From positions 48,435 to 112,434 of the forward strand of contig NZ_JBHRRZ010000006.1 of NCBI RefSeq assembly GCF_042643265.1: a DNA stretch of 64,000 nucleotides, read 5' to 3'. The position numbers and the translations under genes were made by a program. The notes beneath the pieces were generated by a model that had not been told where the DNA came from, searched no databases, and worked only from the letters and a program-made list of their open reading frames with translations. Shown one piece after another: positions 16,458 to 24,661 of this stretch (position 1 is its first letter; the number at the start of each line of letters is the position of its first letter). The DNA is from Virgibacillus_O sediminis. GTDB lineage: Bacteria > Bacillota > Bacilli > Bacillales > Amphibacillaceae.

Positions 16458-17754
16458 TATCCCCATCTCCTTCCACTTTGTAATAGCTTTTGATTTCGAT
16501 GACATTTTCCAAATTCTTCAATTCATTCAACGCTTTATTGAAATTCTCCAAAGTTGTTTCGTAAGTAATGAACACTATTTCAGCTAATTCATTGTGTTCG
16601 ACAGGTGTCTGCAAAATTCGCTGGAAACTTATGCCAAGCTCATGGAACAGCGAGGAAATAGAAGAAAACACACCAGCTTCATCTTTTACATACAGACGTC
16701 CGTAGAATTGGCCAAAACGCTGATCGGCAGGTTTCAATTCCTTCTTGAAATGAGGCTCAGCTACTTGGCTTCCTGTCACACCGAGACGCATATTCTTGAT
16801 GGCTGCTACGACGTCAGCCATTACTGCGGTTGCTGTTGGAAGGCTTCCAGCCCCAGGCCCGTAAAACATGGTTTCTCCGACAGCTTTTCCGTAAACATAG
16901 ACTGCATTATATTCATTTTTGACATCTGCCAGAGGGTGTTCTTTGGAAAGCAATGTAGGCTGGACGTTCACTTCCAACTTTTGGTTATCAAAATTGGCAA
17001 AACCAATGAGTTTCATGGTATAGCCCAGTCTATCACCGTTCTGCAAGTCCTCAAGCTCGATGCCTTTGATTCCGGTTACTTCAACATCGTCTAGTTCAAC
17101 ATCTGTGGAAAACGCGAGGCGTCCCAGAATCGCCATTTTTCTGGCTGCATCCAGTCCTTCGACATCAGCGGTAGGATCTGCTTCCGCGAAGCCGAGTTCC
17201 TGCGCCTCCTGTAGTGCATCTTCATAGCTCATCCCATCTGAATTCATCTTCGTCAATATGTAATTGGTGGTGCCATTGACAATGCCCATCACTTGCTGGA
17301 TGCGGTCGGAAGAAAGCCCTTCAGTAATCCCTCTTAAAATGGGGATTCCGCCAGCAACACTTGCTTCATAGAAAAAATCACATTTGTTCCGGGCAGCCGC
17401 CTCTTGCAGCTCCTTCCCATGTAATGCGACCAGGTCCTTATTGGCTGTAATGACATGCTTTTTGGCGGAGAAGGCTTGTAGAATATACTCTCTTGCCTTA
17501 TCGATGCCTCCCATTACCTCCACAACCACGTCGATTTCCGGGTCGTTCAACACATCATCGGGATTGGTCGTAAGGTGTGTACGTTCTCTATCGATATTGC
17601 GTGCTTTATCGGGATTTCGCACCAGGGCGCTTTTCACTTTAACTTTGACTCCCAGCTGGTGTACGAGCTTTTCTTGATGGTCTTCAACCAGTTTGATTAC
17701 GCCTGAGCCGACAACTCCCAGGCCGAGAAGTCCGATTGATACACTATCTCCCAC
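16426..17754 (-). CDS. hom: Homoserine dehydrogenase with ACT domain
   Basis: 442 residues. The NAD(P)-binding GLLGLGVVGSGV is at the N-terminus, followed by the catalytic domain (VMGIVNGTTNYILTKM, FAEADPTADVEGLDAARK). The last ~80 residues form an ACT regulatory domain (LYVKDEAGVFSSISSLFHEL), where threonine feedback is expected. It reduces aspartate semialdehyde to homoserine. It is the first gene of hom-thrC-thrB. No T-box is seen in the leader, so control may depend on a DNA-binding protein. Confidence 0.95.
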   Translation of the reverse strand: MGDSVSIGLLGLGVVGSGVIKLVEDHQEKLVHQLGVKVKVKSALVRNPDKARNIDRERTHLTTNPDDVLNDPEIDVVVEVMGGIDKAREYILQAFSAKKHVITANKDLVALHGKELQEAAARNKCDFFYEASVAGGIPILRGITEGLSSDRIQQVMGIVNGTTNYILTKMNSDGMSYEDALQEAQELGFAEADPTADVEGLDAARKMAILGRLAFSTDVELDDVEVTGIKGIELEDLQNGDRLGYTMKLIGFANFDNQKLEVNVQPTLLSKEHPLADVKNEYNAVYVYGKAVGETMFYGPGAGSLPTATAVMADVVAAIKNMRLGVTGSQVAEPHFKKELKPADQRFGQFYGRLYVKDEAGVFSSISSLFHELGISFQRILQTPVEHNELAEIVFITYETTLENFNKALNELKNLENVIEIKSYYKVEGDGDNDMARTTETL

Positions 17755-18247
17755 ATTATCACCTCATATTTCCTTTTAATTAACAGAGTAATTATTAGTA
17801 TATTTAATACATTTAAACACGAATGGGGGAGTATAGCAATAGTGAATTTTTAAACTATTTACATCAAGCGCTTACATTGCGAAAAAGTTGGTACAATATG
17901 GTTGGCATCGACCGAGAAGCGGTCTAATTACTGGGCAAATCAAAAAAAGTGGGTGCGATATGGTACAAATAAATGATAGGCTGAAGGAGGCTGATAAACT
18001 AATAGATTAGAGGATAAAGGGTAAACATGGTATGAGATGTTAGCGGGGCATAGCACGGAAAAGTGGGGCTTGGGCTTGGACCTATGCCAAGATTTTCGTC
18101 GGAAGGATAAGCGATAGGTTATGCAGCTAACGGCATTTCTCTCATTAAAGCAGGCCTTAGGCAGTAAAGGGGACGAATAAGAAGATATCGTCGAGCAAAT
18201 TTGCTATACTTATAAATAGCAGAAGTGACAGGAGGAGCAAACAGCAA
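17755..18247. other. 493-base intergenic region, no gene recognised
   Basis: Lies between divergent hom and the squalene-synthase-like gene. It contains a palindromic AAGCGCTT (17866-17873) within ATGTAAGCGCTTGATG on the minus strand, which resembles half of a CcpA cre site; a small GACCG/CGGTC hairpin near 17910; and a TACAAT-like -10 element around 17890. A 16-codon ORF at 17960-18010 has no convincing ribosome binding site. A small RNA is possible but unsupported. Confidence 0.4.
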
Positions 18248-19066
18248 ATGAAGGACGCTCAATTACAAAAAGAAGCGATGCGGGTCCTGAAAGAGACCAG
18301 CAGAACATTTTATATTCCGATTAAACTGTTACAGCCGACCTTGAAACGAACAGTAGGGTCTGCCTATTTATGTATGCGGGCAATTGATGAAATAGAAGAT
18401 CATGAAGAACTGGGTTCCGAGGCGAAGCAGCATCTACTGCGCACGATTAGCGATTTAGTGGAAAATGAGCCATTTGATGATATGGCTTATCAGGAACTCA
18501 TCAAACCTTACAAGGAAATCCTGCCGGAGGTCACCCAAAGACTAAATGATTGGATTGCTTTCTGTCCTGACGGTATTATACATAAAGTGAAGGAATCTCT
18601 CAGTATTATGGCACGTGGGATGGCAGACTGGGTGGAAAGAGATTGGCGGGTCGATACGAAGGAAGACCTGGATGAGTATACGTACTATGTTGCTGGCCTT
18701 GTCGGTGTCATGCTATCCGATATATGGGAATGGCATGATGGCACCCAAACTGACAGGGGATTGGCTATAGGCTATGGTAGAGGTCTCCAGGCTGTGAATA
18801 TCCTTAGAAACCAAGAAGAAGATGCTGAGAGAGGGGTCAGGTTCGTGCCGGCCGGGTGGACCAGAGACGACCTCTTTGAATATGCTAACGAAAATCTCAG
18901 ACAGGCTGATTTGTATATGAAGGATATACATACCCGGAACATTCTTTTATTCTGTAGAATCCCATTGGAGCTGGCAAAGAAAACACTCCGGGCTATGGAG
19001 AAAGGAAGAGAAAAAATATCCAGGGATGAAGTGGAGGAAACGGTGGATGATATACTGAATGATTAA
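18248..19066 (+). CDS. Squalene/phytoene synthase family protein
   Basis: 272-residue all-alpha prenyl-diphosphate head-to-head synthase-like protein. The first aspartate motif is intact (D47-E-I-E-D51 in MRAIDEIEDH). The second reads NILRNQEEDAERG, so the first Asp of the usual DxxxD is Asn188, while Asp192 is kept. YTYYVAGLVGVMLSDIW and YGRGLQAVNILRN are otherwise typical. It might make a C30 product, or act as a phosphatase as B. subtilis YisP does; I cannot tell. No carotenoid desaturase or hopanoid cyclase is nearby. AGGAGG lies 12 bases before the ATG. Confidence 0.8.
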   Translation: MKDAQLQKEAMRVLKETSRTFYIPIKLLQPTLKRTVGSAYLCMRAIDEIEDHEELGSEAKQHLLRTISDLVENEPFDDMAYQELIKPYKEILPEVTQRLNDWIAFCPDGIIHKVKESLSIMARGMADWVERDWRVDTKEDLDEYTYYVAGLVGVMLSDIWEWHDGTQTDRGLAIGYGRGLQAVNILRNQEEDAERGVRFVPAGWTRDDLFEYANENLRQADLYMKDIHTRNILLFCRIPLELAKKTLRAMEKGREKISRDEVEETVDDILND

Positions 19067-19181
19067 GGGGCAGGACCGACCTCCTATCAGAAAGCCGAAA
19101 AAATTAAACCAAACTGCGTTTAAAAAATAAGGTAGCCTTAACAGGACACGGAGTGATAATTTGAGGGGCGGAGGGAATGAA

Positions 19182-19991
19182 ATGATAGACCAAGAGGTGA
19201 AGCGAGTAGGGGAAAGGTTCGAAGCTGTTCTAAGCGACCTGTTGGATAGATATCCAGGCAGTTTCTTTGAACCGCAAGAAATCAAGGAGAATGTGTTGGA
19301 ATGCTTGAATCTTTTTGCCGAGGCGTTGCAGGAAAGGGAAAGGCTTTTCGATGATCGTACTTTAGAATATGGGAAAAAAACTGGGGAAATGGCGTTGCGT
19401 CATGGGAAGCACCTTGATGATTCCATTACACAGCTGGCAGCGGCCAAAAGAGAGACTTGGCAGCAGCTGAAGGAAATAATGTTGGACTTAGGGGTTTCTG
19501 TTGAGACTGCTTTGCAGATAGCAGATATTTTCGATCCTATATTTGACCAAGTCATTTCTTCTTTTACAAGGGCATATATCAAATCATATGATGAAAGCAT
19601 CAAACATGCTGAAGATGAATTTCTCCGCTTGTCGGCACCGGTAATCACTATTTTTGATGAAGTGGCTGTGCTGCCGATTATTGGAGGCATTAATGAAAAA
19701 CGAGCGGAGCTGTTGATGAAAACTGCGCTGGATGAAGCGGGGAAAAAGAATCTGAGCCATTTATTCATTGACCTTTCCGGTGTGAAGCTGGTAGACACGA
19801 TGGTGGCTTATAATATATATAAAATTATTCAATCTTTGGAGCTGGTCGGAGTTGAAACGGTTATTGCCGGAATACGGCCCGAAGTATCCCAGACAATGGT
19901 AAGCCTTGGGGTGGACTTTTCAACGATAAGGACTTATAGCTCCTTGAAACAGGCACTTGACAGACATATGCATATTTCTGTACAAAAATAG
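19182..19991 (+). CDS. RsbR-family STAS stressosome co-antagonist
   Basis: 269 residues. The N-terminal ~150 residues form a variable helical sensor-like region (globin-like fold in RsbR paralogues). The C-terminal STAS domain begins near LSAPVITIFDEVAVLPIIG. Both threonines phosphorylated by RsbT in RsbR proteins are conserved: Thr206 in KLVDTMVAY and Thr238 in GIRPEVSQTMV. It would join the stressosome that controls SigB, with RsbS and RsbT encoded elsewhere. ATG 19182 is preferred over TTG 19161 because GGCGGAGGG precedes it. Confidence 0.87.
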   Translation: MIDQEVKRVGERFEAVLSDLLDRYPGSFFEPQEIKENVLECLNLFAEALQERERLFDDRTLEYGKKTGEMALRHGKHLDDSITQLAAAKRETWQQLKEIMLDLGVSVETALQIADIFDPIFDQVISSFTRAYIKSYDESIKHAEDEFLRLSAPVITIFDEVAVLPIIGGINEKRAELLMKTALDEAGKKNLSHLFIDLSGVKLVDTMVAYNIYKIIQSLELVGVETVIAGIRPEVSQTMVSLGVDFSTIRTYSSLKQALDRHMHISVQK

Positions 19992-20009
19992 CAGCTTTTC
20001 CTTCATAAA

Positions 20010-20038
20010 TTGACGTTTACATAAAATCTGCCTATAAT
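20010..20038 (+). promoter_or_regulatory. SigA promoter of BCCT transporter gene
   Basis: TTGACG (20010-20015), a 17-base spacer, TATAAT (20033-20038). It implies a leader of about 150 bases before the GTG at 20200. Confidence 0.85.
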
Positions 20039-20077
20039 AGAAAACTACAATAGAGAATCTGGGCGAGTTGGTGGGGG

Positions 20078-20106
20078 CTGGCAATGGCATCATGCCAGTA
20101 TTTTTT
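20078..20106 (+). terminator. Possible leader terminator/attenuator before BCCT gene
   Basis: CTGGCA (20078-20083) and TGCCAG (20093-20098) form a stem followed by TATTTTTT, inside the 5' leader between promoter and start codon. Downstream, TTGGCATCATCCCCATCC (20111-20128) can compete by pairing with the GGTGGGGGCTGGCA side. This hints at transcription attenuation, but no known aptamer was recognised. Confidence 0.5.
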
Positions 20107-20199
20107 ACAGTTGGCATCATCCCCATCCAACGGTCTTTAATGACGAGGCAATATCATCTTTTAGACACTTGCTTCTCGAAACACTTTAGGAGGAAAAGC

Positions 20200-21750
20200 G
20201 TGGAATCAAACAAGAAGAAGAATCGACTGGACTGGCCTGTTTTCATAGTAAGCGGGGGTTTTTTAATTGCGTTTATTATTTTATCCCTAATTAACAATGA
20301 GATGGTCTCAGATGCGGTCAATACATTATTTGCCTATTCATCAGACCTATTTGGAGCATATTGGCAGCTCTTACTGCTTGGTAATTTCTTAGTCGGATTG
20401 GGGCTGGCAATCTCTAAATATGGAAAGGTCCGCCTTGGGAACCAATCGGAGCCCAAATATAATTACTTCCGTTGGGTTGCAATGATTCTTGTAACCCTCT
20501 TGGCAAGTGGAGGAGTCTTCTGGGCTGCTTCTGAACCGATGTATCATTATATGGACACCCCGCCATTGTTTGGCGGAGGACAATTCAATAATCCGGAAGC
20601 AGCCTTTGCGCAAGCCTTCCTGCACTGGGGATTCACCGCATGGGCTATCCTTGGCACCCTTGCAGTTATCGTCATGATGTATGTGCATTACACCAAGGGT
20701 TACCCTTTAAAGCCTCGCGGGCTCTTATTTCCCCTTTTCGGTGAGAAGATTTATCACAAAAATGCCTTGGGGTCTGCGGCAGATATCTTTTCTATTATTG
20801 CTACTGTAGCAGGTACACTAGGCCCGCTCGGTTTTCTTGGTTTGCAGATATCCTATGGCCTTAACCATATGTTCGGTGTACCGAACACTTTGACCGTAAG
20901 TATTTTGGTTGTTTTCTCCCTTGTGATTATAGCAGCTGTTTCGGCTGCGACCGGGGTAGATAGAGGGATTCTTACATTAAGCCGCTATAATGTCGGATTC
21001 ACCATCTTTTTAGCTGCTGTCATATTGGTAATCGGTCCTACCATGTTTATTATTGATGCATTTGTCGGGGGAACCGGTTTTCATATTCAGAATTTCTTTA
21101 CGATGAGTATGTACAGGGGCGATGAAGGATGGCTGTCCTTTTGGACGATCTTTTTCTGGGGCTGGTTTATCGGATATGCTCCAATGTTGATCGTTTTCAT
21201 CAGCAGAATTTCCCGGGGCAGAACCATCAGGGAACTGATCATTGCGGTTTCCATTGTTGCACCTATTGTAAATAACTTTTGGTTCTCTGTGGTTGGGGGA
21301 ACTGGGGTGCATTTTGAGATGGAGAATCCTGGATCTATATCCAATGCCCTAAATGAAGGGGGAATGCCCGCAGCAGTTATGGCGATCACTGACCAGCTCC
21401 CAATGGGCACGCTGATGGGTATTGGGTTTTTGCTCGTTTCCATCATTTTCGTAGCTACTACTACTGACACGATGTCCTATACCGTAGCAGCTACCTTGAC
21501 GGGGAATGACCATCCAAAACGCTGGCTTCGGGTATTCTGGGCGCTGATTTTTGGTGCAACTACCATGGTGATATTAACTATAGGAGAGAACAGCATCGCC
21601 TCCATTCAGAACTCCATTGTTATAACGGCTGTGCCAGTTTCACTACTATTACTCCCGCCGTTATGGACTGCTCCTCGTATTGCCCGCCAGATGGCATTGG
21701 AGCAAGGATTGGTCTGGCAAAGGGAAATGAAAAAGAAAATGGATAAATAA
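20200..21750 (+). CDS. BCCT-family transporter, divergent binding site
   Basis: 516-residue, about 12-helix secondary transporter. FISRISRGRTIRELI (after TM8) identifies the betaine/choline/carnitine family. Compared with the OpuD-like protein at 35808, three signatures differ: the glycine motif AGMGMGLVFW reads LASGGVFW; the TM4 box W-4-W-2-Y ends in Leu (HWGFTAWAIL); and the TM8 box WWISW reads WFIGY. Loss of aromatic-cage residues suggests a substrate other than glycine betaine, or altered ion coupling; this is inference. The GTG start at 20200 follows AGGAGG. Confidence 0.87.
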   Translation: MESNKKKNRLDWPVFIVSGGFLIAFIILSLINNEMVSDAVNTLFAYSSDLFGAYWQLLLLGNFLVGLGLAISKYGKVRLGNQSEPKYNYFRWVAMILVTLLASGGVFWAASEPMYHYMDTPPLFGGGQFNNPEAAFAQAFLHWGFTAWAILGTLAVIVMMYVHYTKGYPLKPRGLLFPLFGEKIYHKNALGSAADIFSIIATVAGTLGPLGFLGLQISYGLNHMFGVPNTLTVSILVVFSLVIIAAVSAATGVDRGILTLSRYNVGFTIFLAAVILVIGPTMFIIDAFVGGTGFHIQNFFTMSMYRGDEGWLSFWTIFFWGWFIGYAPMLIVFISRISRGRTIRELIIAVSIVAPIVNNFWFSVVGGTGVHFEMENPGSISNALNEGGMPAAVMAITDQLPMGTLMGIGFLLVSIIFVATTTDTMSYTVAATLTGNDHPKRWLRVFWALIFGATTMVILTIGENSIASIQNSIVITAVPVSLLLLPPLWTAPRIARQMALEQGLVWQREMKKKMDK

Positions 21751-21764
21751 GCATCTATAGTTTG

Positions 21765-21796
21765 CTCTGACTGTTAAGCAGTCAGGGCATTTTTAA
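21765..21796 (+). terminator. Terminator of BCCT gene
   Basis: CTGACTG (21767-21773) and CAGTCAG (21779-21785) stem with TTAAG loop, followed by GGCATTTTTA. Confidence 0.85.
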
Positions 21797-21885
21797 TGGT
21801 TCTGGAAACAGGTCGGGCAAAAAATGTTGGGATGATTGATCTAAAAATATAGCCACATCCTTCGACCAGCCGTCCAGTTCTGGGA

Positions 21886-21919
21886 AAAATAAAAGGCTGC
21901 CGGAGATACCGGCAGCCTT
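21886..21919 (-). terminator. Terminator of Gly/Pro-rich protein gene
   Basis: AAGGCTGCCGG (21893-21903) and CCGGCAGCCTT (21909-21919) form an 11-bp perfect stem with an AGATA loop; the minus strand continues with TTTTATTTTT. Confidence 0.88.
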
Positions 21920-21937
21920 AGGGCTTTGCCTCATCAG

Positions 21938-22351
21938 TTAATAACATTGGAAAGATTCAATACGGTCCAGATCAATACCAAAGTAGACCCATCTGCGTCC
22001 TTGCCAGCGGTATCCAGCAATGGAGTTCCGGCCGACAAAGGTAGGATAAAACCAAAAAGAATCTCTTCTTAACCAAATGTAGGTGAACCTGTAAAGGCAT
22101 CCACGGATTCCTCCAGGATCCACCGCATACAACTGAAATTGATTCTGATCTGGAGTAAAAGGTGGTGGCGGGGTGCTTGGAGCACCTGCAGGCTGTCCTC
22201 CCGGTCCACCCGGGAAACCTCCTGGCCCTCCAGGGAATCCACCCGGAGGACCGAGGCCTGGTCCTCCTTGGCCGAACAATTGGTTCCAAACGAACTGTGG
22301 TAAATTAAATTGCCTCTCTTCATCCGAAGGCGGCCATGGACGATGGTTCAT
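21938..22351 (-). CDS. Gly/Pro-rich protein, possible coat or surface protein
   Basis: 137 residues, not recognised. An N-terminal polar segment (MNHRPWPPSDEERQFNLPQF) leads into a low-complexity tract of FPGGPGG repeats and a TPPPP linker. The C-terminal ~65 residues are dense in aromatics and arginine (YRFTYIWLRRDSFWFYP, GYRWQGRRWVYFGIDLDRI) and end in Cys-Tyr. There is no signal peptide. The composition recalls spore-coat or exosporium-associated proteins, but no family is assigned. ATG 22351 is chosen because GGGAGGG lies six bases upstream; the earlier ATG at 22366 is part of that ribosome binding site. Strong own terminator. Confidence 0.7.
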   Translation of the reverse strand: MNHRPWPPSDEERQFNLPQFVWNQLFGQGGPGLGPPGGFPGGPGGFPGGPGGQPAGAPSTPPPPFTPDQNQFQLYAVDPGGIRGCLYRFTYIWLRRDSFWFYPTFVGRNSIAGYRWQGRRWVYFGIDLDRIESFQCY

Positions 22352-22459
22352 AGAATGCCCTCCCAAAAAATGTTTTCCATATACTATATGGGAGAACGAC
22401 CTACTATGGGAGTAAAATTAACATAATAGGCAGGAGCGGAGATCGTTGACTGGAATTAT

Positions 22460-23083
22460 TTACAAACAGTCCACCACGGAAGCGATGTTATCTGCCCGGG
22501 TAATAGCAGAAATCACCGAAACCCCGTCTGCTCCAGCCTTTATGACTGAAGAGGCGTTGGCCGGGGAAATGCCGCCTATTCCGACAATGGGCATGGCAGG
22601 ATGCTTTTCCCTCAAAGTACTGATCCACTCAGTACCTACTGGCCTTTTGGCATCGGATTTAGTACTTGTAGAAAAAACCGGACCTGCACCGATATAATCA
22701 ACAAAGGAAAGCGGGCTCGTGGACAGTTCTTCTTCATTGGATAGGGAAAGTCCGATGAGTTTATCCGGGAAGAGCCTCCTGACTTCTTCTGCAGGCTTGT
22801 CGTTCTGACCTATATGGATGCCGTCAGCATCCAGCTCATTGGCCAAATGGAGGTCGTCATTCACAATGAATGGAATATGATGGGAACGGCATATGTGCTG
22901 CAGTTCTTTTCCCAATGCTCTTTTTTCGTCTCCTTCAAGCGAGCCCTTCCCTTTTTCCCGGAATTGGAAGGCGGTTATCCCAGCCTCAGCGGCTTCTGCA
23001 AGGATGACCCGCGGATCACGGGGGCAGTCCTGGCTCCCCATGATGAAATACTTTCTGAGCAGCTGATGGACTTTATCATTCAT
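22460..23083 (-). CDS. thiE: Thiamine-phosphate synthase
   Basis: 207-residue TIM-barrel enzyme joining HMP-diphosphate with hydroxyethylthiazole phosphate. FQFREKGKGS, VNDDLHLA, DGIHIGQND, GAGPVFSTSTKSDA and PIVGIGGI are the expected substrate- and diphosphate-binding segments. It overlaps thiM by eight bases, with the ribosome binding site AGGAGGG inside thiM. Last gene of the TPP-riboswitch-controlled thiWDME operon, which supports salvage of thiamine moieties rather than complete synthesis, since thiC and thiG are absent here. Confidence 0.95.
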   Translation of the reverse strand: MNDKVHQLLRKYFIMGSQDCPRDPRVILAEAAEAGITAFQFREKGKGSLEGDEKRALGKELQHICRSHHIPFIVNDDLHLANELDADGIHIGQNDKPAEEVRRLFPDKLIGLSLSNEEELSTSPLSFVDYIGAGPVFSTSTKSDAKRPVGTEWISTLREKHPAMPIVGIGGISPANASSVIKAGADGVSVISAITRADNIASVVDCL

Positions 23084-23858
23084 CTATATCCCTCCTGTTC
23101 AACTTGGCGGGGTCCTTGGAAAGAGCATCAATGAACCGGGACATAAATGTGCCGGGCCCTTTAACATCCGGAGAATCTGCAGCATATTCGGCTGCCAAAC
23201 CATAGAAATTGACGGCAGCAAGTGCTTGTTGATCGGCAGAATGGCCAGTTGTCAGGCAGGCAGCCAGTATGGAGCCCAATAAACATCCTGCGCCTGTCAG
23301 TTTTGATAGATAGGGGTCTCCTGTATTATTTTCAATAATTCTGTTGCCTTGGCAAATAATATCTTTTTTCCCTGTAACTATAGCGGTGGTGTCATAGGTG
23401 TCTGCAACTTGAGCAGCAATGTTTTCGGTGTTTCCCTCACCAGTCGAATCTACCCCTTTAGTTTCCCAGGGGATGTTTACAAGGTGGGCCATTTCTCCGG
23501 CATTTCCTTTGATGGCGGAAGGATGCACCTCAGCCAAAATTTTTTTAACAGCTTGGCTGCGCCAAGTGGTGGCCGCTGCTCCTACAGGGTCTAATACTAC
23601 CGGTATGCCTATTTGGTTGGCAGCTTTACCGGCAGCAATCATGGCTTCCAGGTCACCGGATGTCAGTGTTCCGATATTTAGGAGCAGTCCATCCGCATGG
23701 GAAGCCATTTCTGCTGCTTCCTCTTGGGCCTTGGCCATTACTGGAGAGGCCCCGAAGGAGAGAAGTCCATTTGCCGAGAAATTCATGACTACCTGATTGG
23801 TTATATGATGTATTAATGGCTGATGTTCTCTTACTTCTTTAATGATCTCTACCTTCAT
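23076..23858 (-). CDS. thiM: Hydroxyethylthiazole kinase
   Basis: 260-residue ribokinase-like kinase that phosphorylates 4-methyl-5-hydroxyethylthiazole. PLIHHITNQVVMNFSANG at the N-terminus, VLDPVGAAATTWR, IKGNAGEMAHL and the anion hole LTGAGCLLGSILAA are characteristic; the catalytic Cys/Gly region is intact. Overlaps thiD by four bases. It is a salvage enzyme, consistent with its neighbours. Confidence 0.95.
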   Translation of the reverse strand: MKVEIIKEVREHQPLIHHITNQVVMNFSANGLLSFGASPVMAKAQEEAAEMASHADGLLLNIGTLTSGDLEAMIAAGKAANQIGIPVVLDPVGAAATTWRSQAVKKILAEVHPSAIKGNAGEMAHLVNIPWETKGVDSTGEGNTENIAAQVADTYDTTAIVTGKKDIICQGNRIIENNTGDPYLSKLTGAGCLLGSILAACLTTGHSADQQALAAVNFYGLAAEYAADSPDVKGPGTFMSRFIDALSKDPAKLNRRDIDE

Positions 23859-24661
23859 TGTCTAAAACCTTCCTCCCTGATAGCCCAATGGTTTGTCGGT
23901 CCGTTGCCAGTACCAAGATCAAAAGCATGCTGAAGAGATGCTGTAATAAACCTCTTTGCATACTCCACCGACTCTATCAATGGTTTTCCCTGGCTGAGGT
24001 AAGCCGTTATGGCTGCTGAGTAAGTACAGCCTGTCCCATGGGTACTGGTAGTGTGAATTCGATGAGCGGAAAAGGAATGGATATCTTGGCCGTCATACAG
24101 GAAATCTATTGCCTCGCCTTTGATATGGCCGCCTTTAATTAATGCAGCTCCGACTCCATATGTGTGTACTAGCTCTTTAGCTGCCAGTTTCATATCCGTA
24201 ACAGTTTCAACTTTTTTATCCAGCAGAAATTCTGTCTCTGGTATATTTGGTGTTACCAAGTCTGCATGTGGCAGCAGGTTTTCGCGGAGGAAAGCACGGG
24301 CTTCTTTTTCAATGAGGGCATCCCCGCTGGTAGCCACCATTACTGGGTCCATCACATACGGTCCCTTGATGTCTATGATTTTCTCTGAGATGGCTTCCAT
24401 CATAGGAATGTTGGCGATCATGCCGGTTTTGAATGCGTGGACCGGCATGTCAGTAAGGACAGAATCAAGTTGCCGGGATATCATTTCCGGTGTCATATGC
24501 AGGACATCCTGAACACCTGTTGTGTTTTGGGCGACCACCGAAGTGATCACTGACATTCCATAGCTTTTCAATTCCTGGAATGTTTTCAAATCAGCTTGAA
24601 TTCCCGCTCCGCCGCTGGGATCGGTACCGGCAATTGTCAAAGCGCATGGTATTTGTTTCAT
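23855..24661 (-). CDS. thiD: HMP/HMP-phosphate kinase
   Basis: 268-residue ribokinase-fold enzyme that phosphorylates hydroxymethylpyrimidine twice. ALTIAGTDPSGGAGIQADLK, VMDPVMVATSGD, LVTPNIPETEFLL and STHGTGCTYSAAI are the family motifs. Overlaps thiW and thiM by four bases each. PdxK-type activity toward pyridoxal is possible in this family, but the thi context favours HMP. Confidence 0.95.
   Translation of the reverse strand: MKQIPCALTIAGTDPSGGAGIQADLKTFQELKSYGMSVITSVVAQNTTGVQDVLHMTPEMISRQLDSVLTDMPVHAFKTGMIANIPMMEAISEKIIDIKGPYVMDPVMVATSGDALIEKEARAFLRENLLPHADLVTPNIPETEFLLDKKVETVTDMKLAAKELVHTYGVGAALIKGGHIKGEAIDFLYDGQDIHSFSAHRIHTTSTHGTGCTYSAAITAYLSQGKPLIESVEYAKRFITASLQHAFDLGTGNGPTNHWAIREEGFRQ

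Noticed and set aside
17960..18010. 16-codon ORF in the hom upstream region
   Set aside because: No convincing Shine-Dalgarno and no Thr/Met codon run that would suggest a leader peptide.
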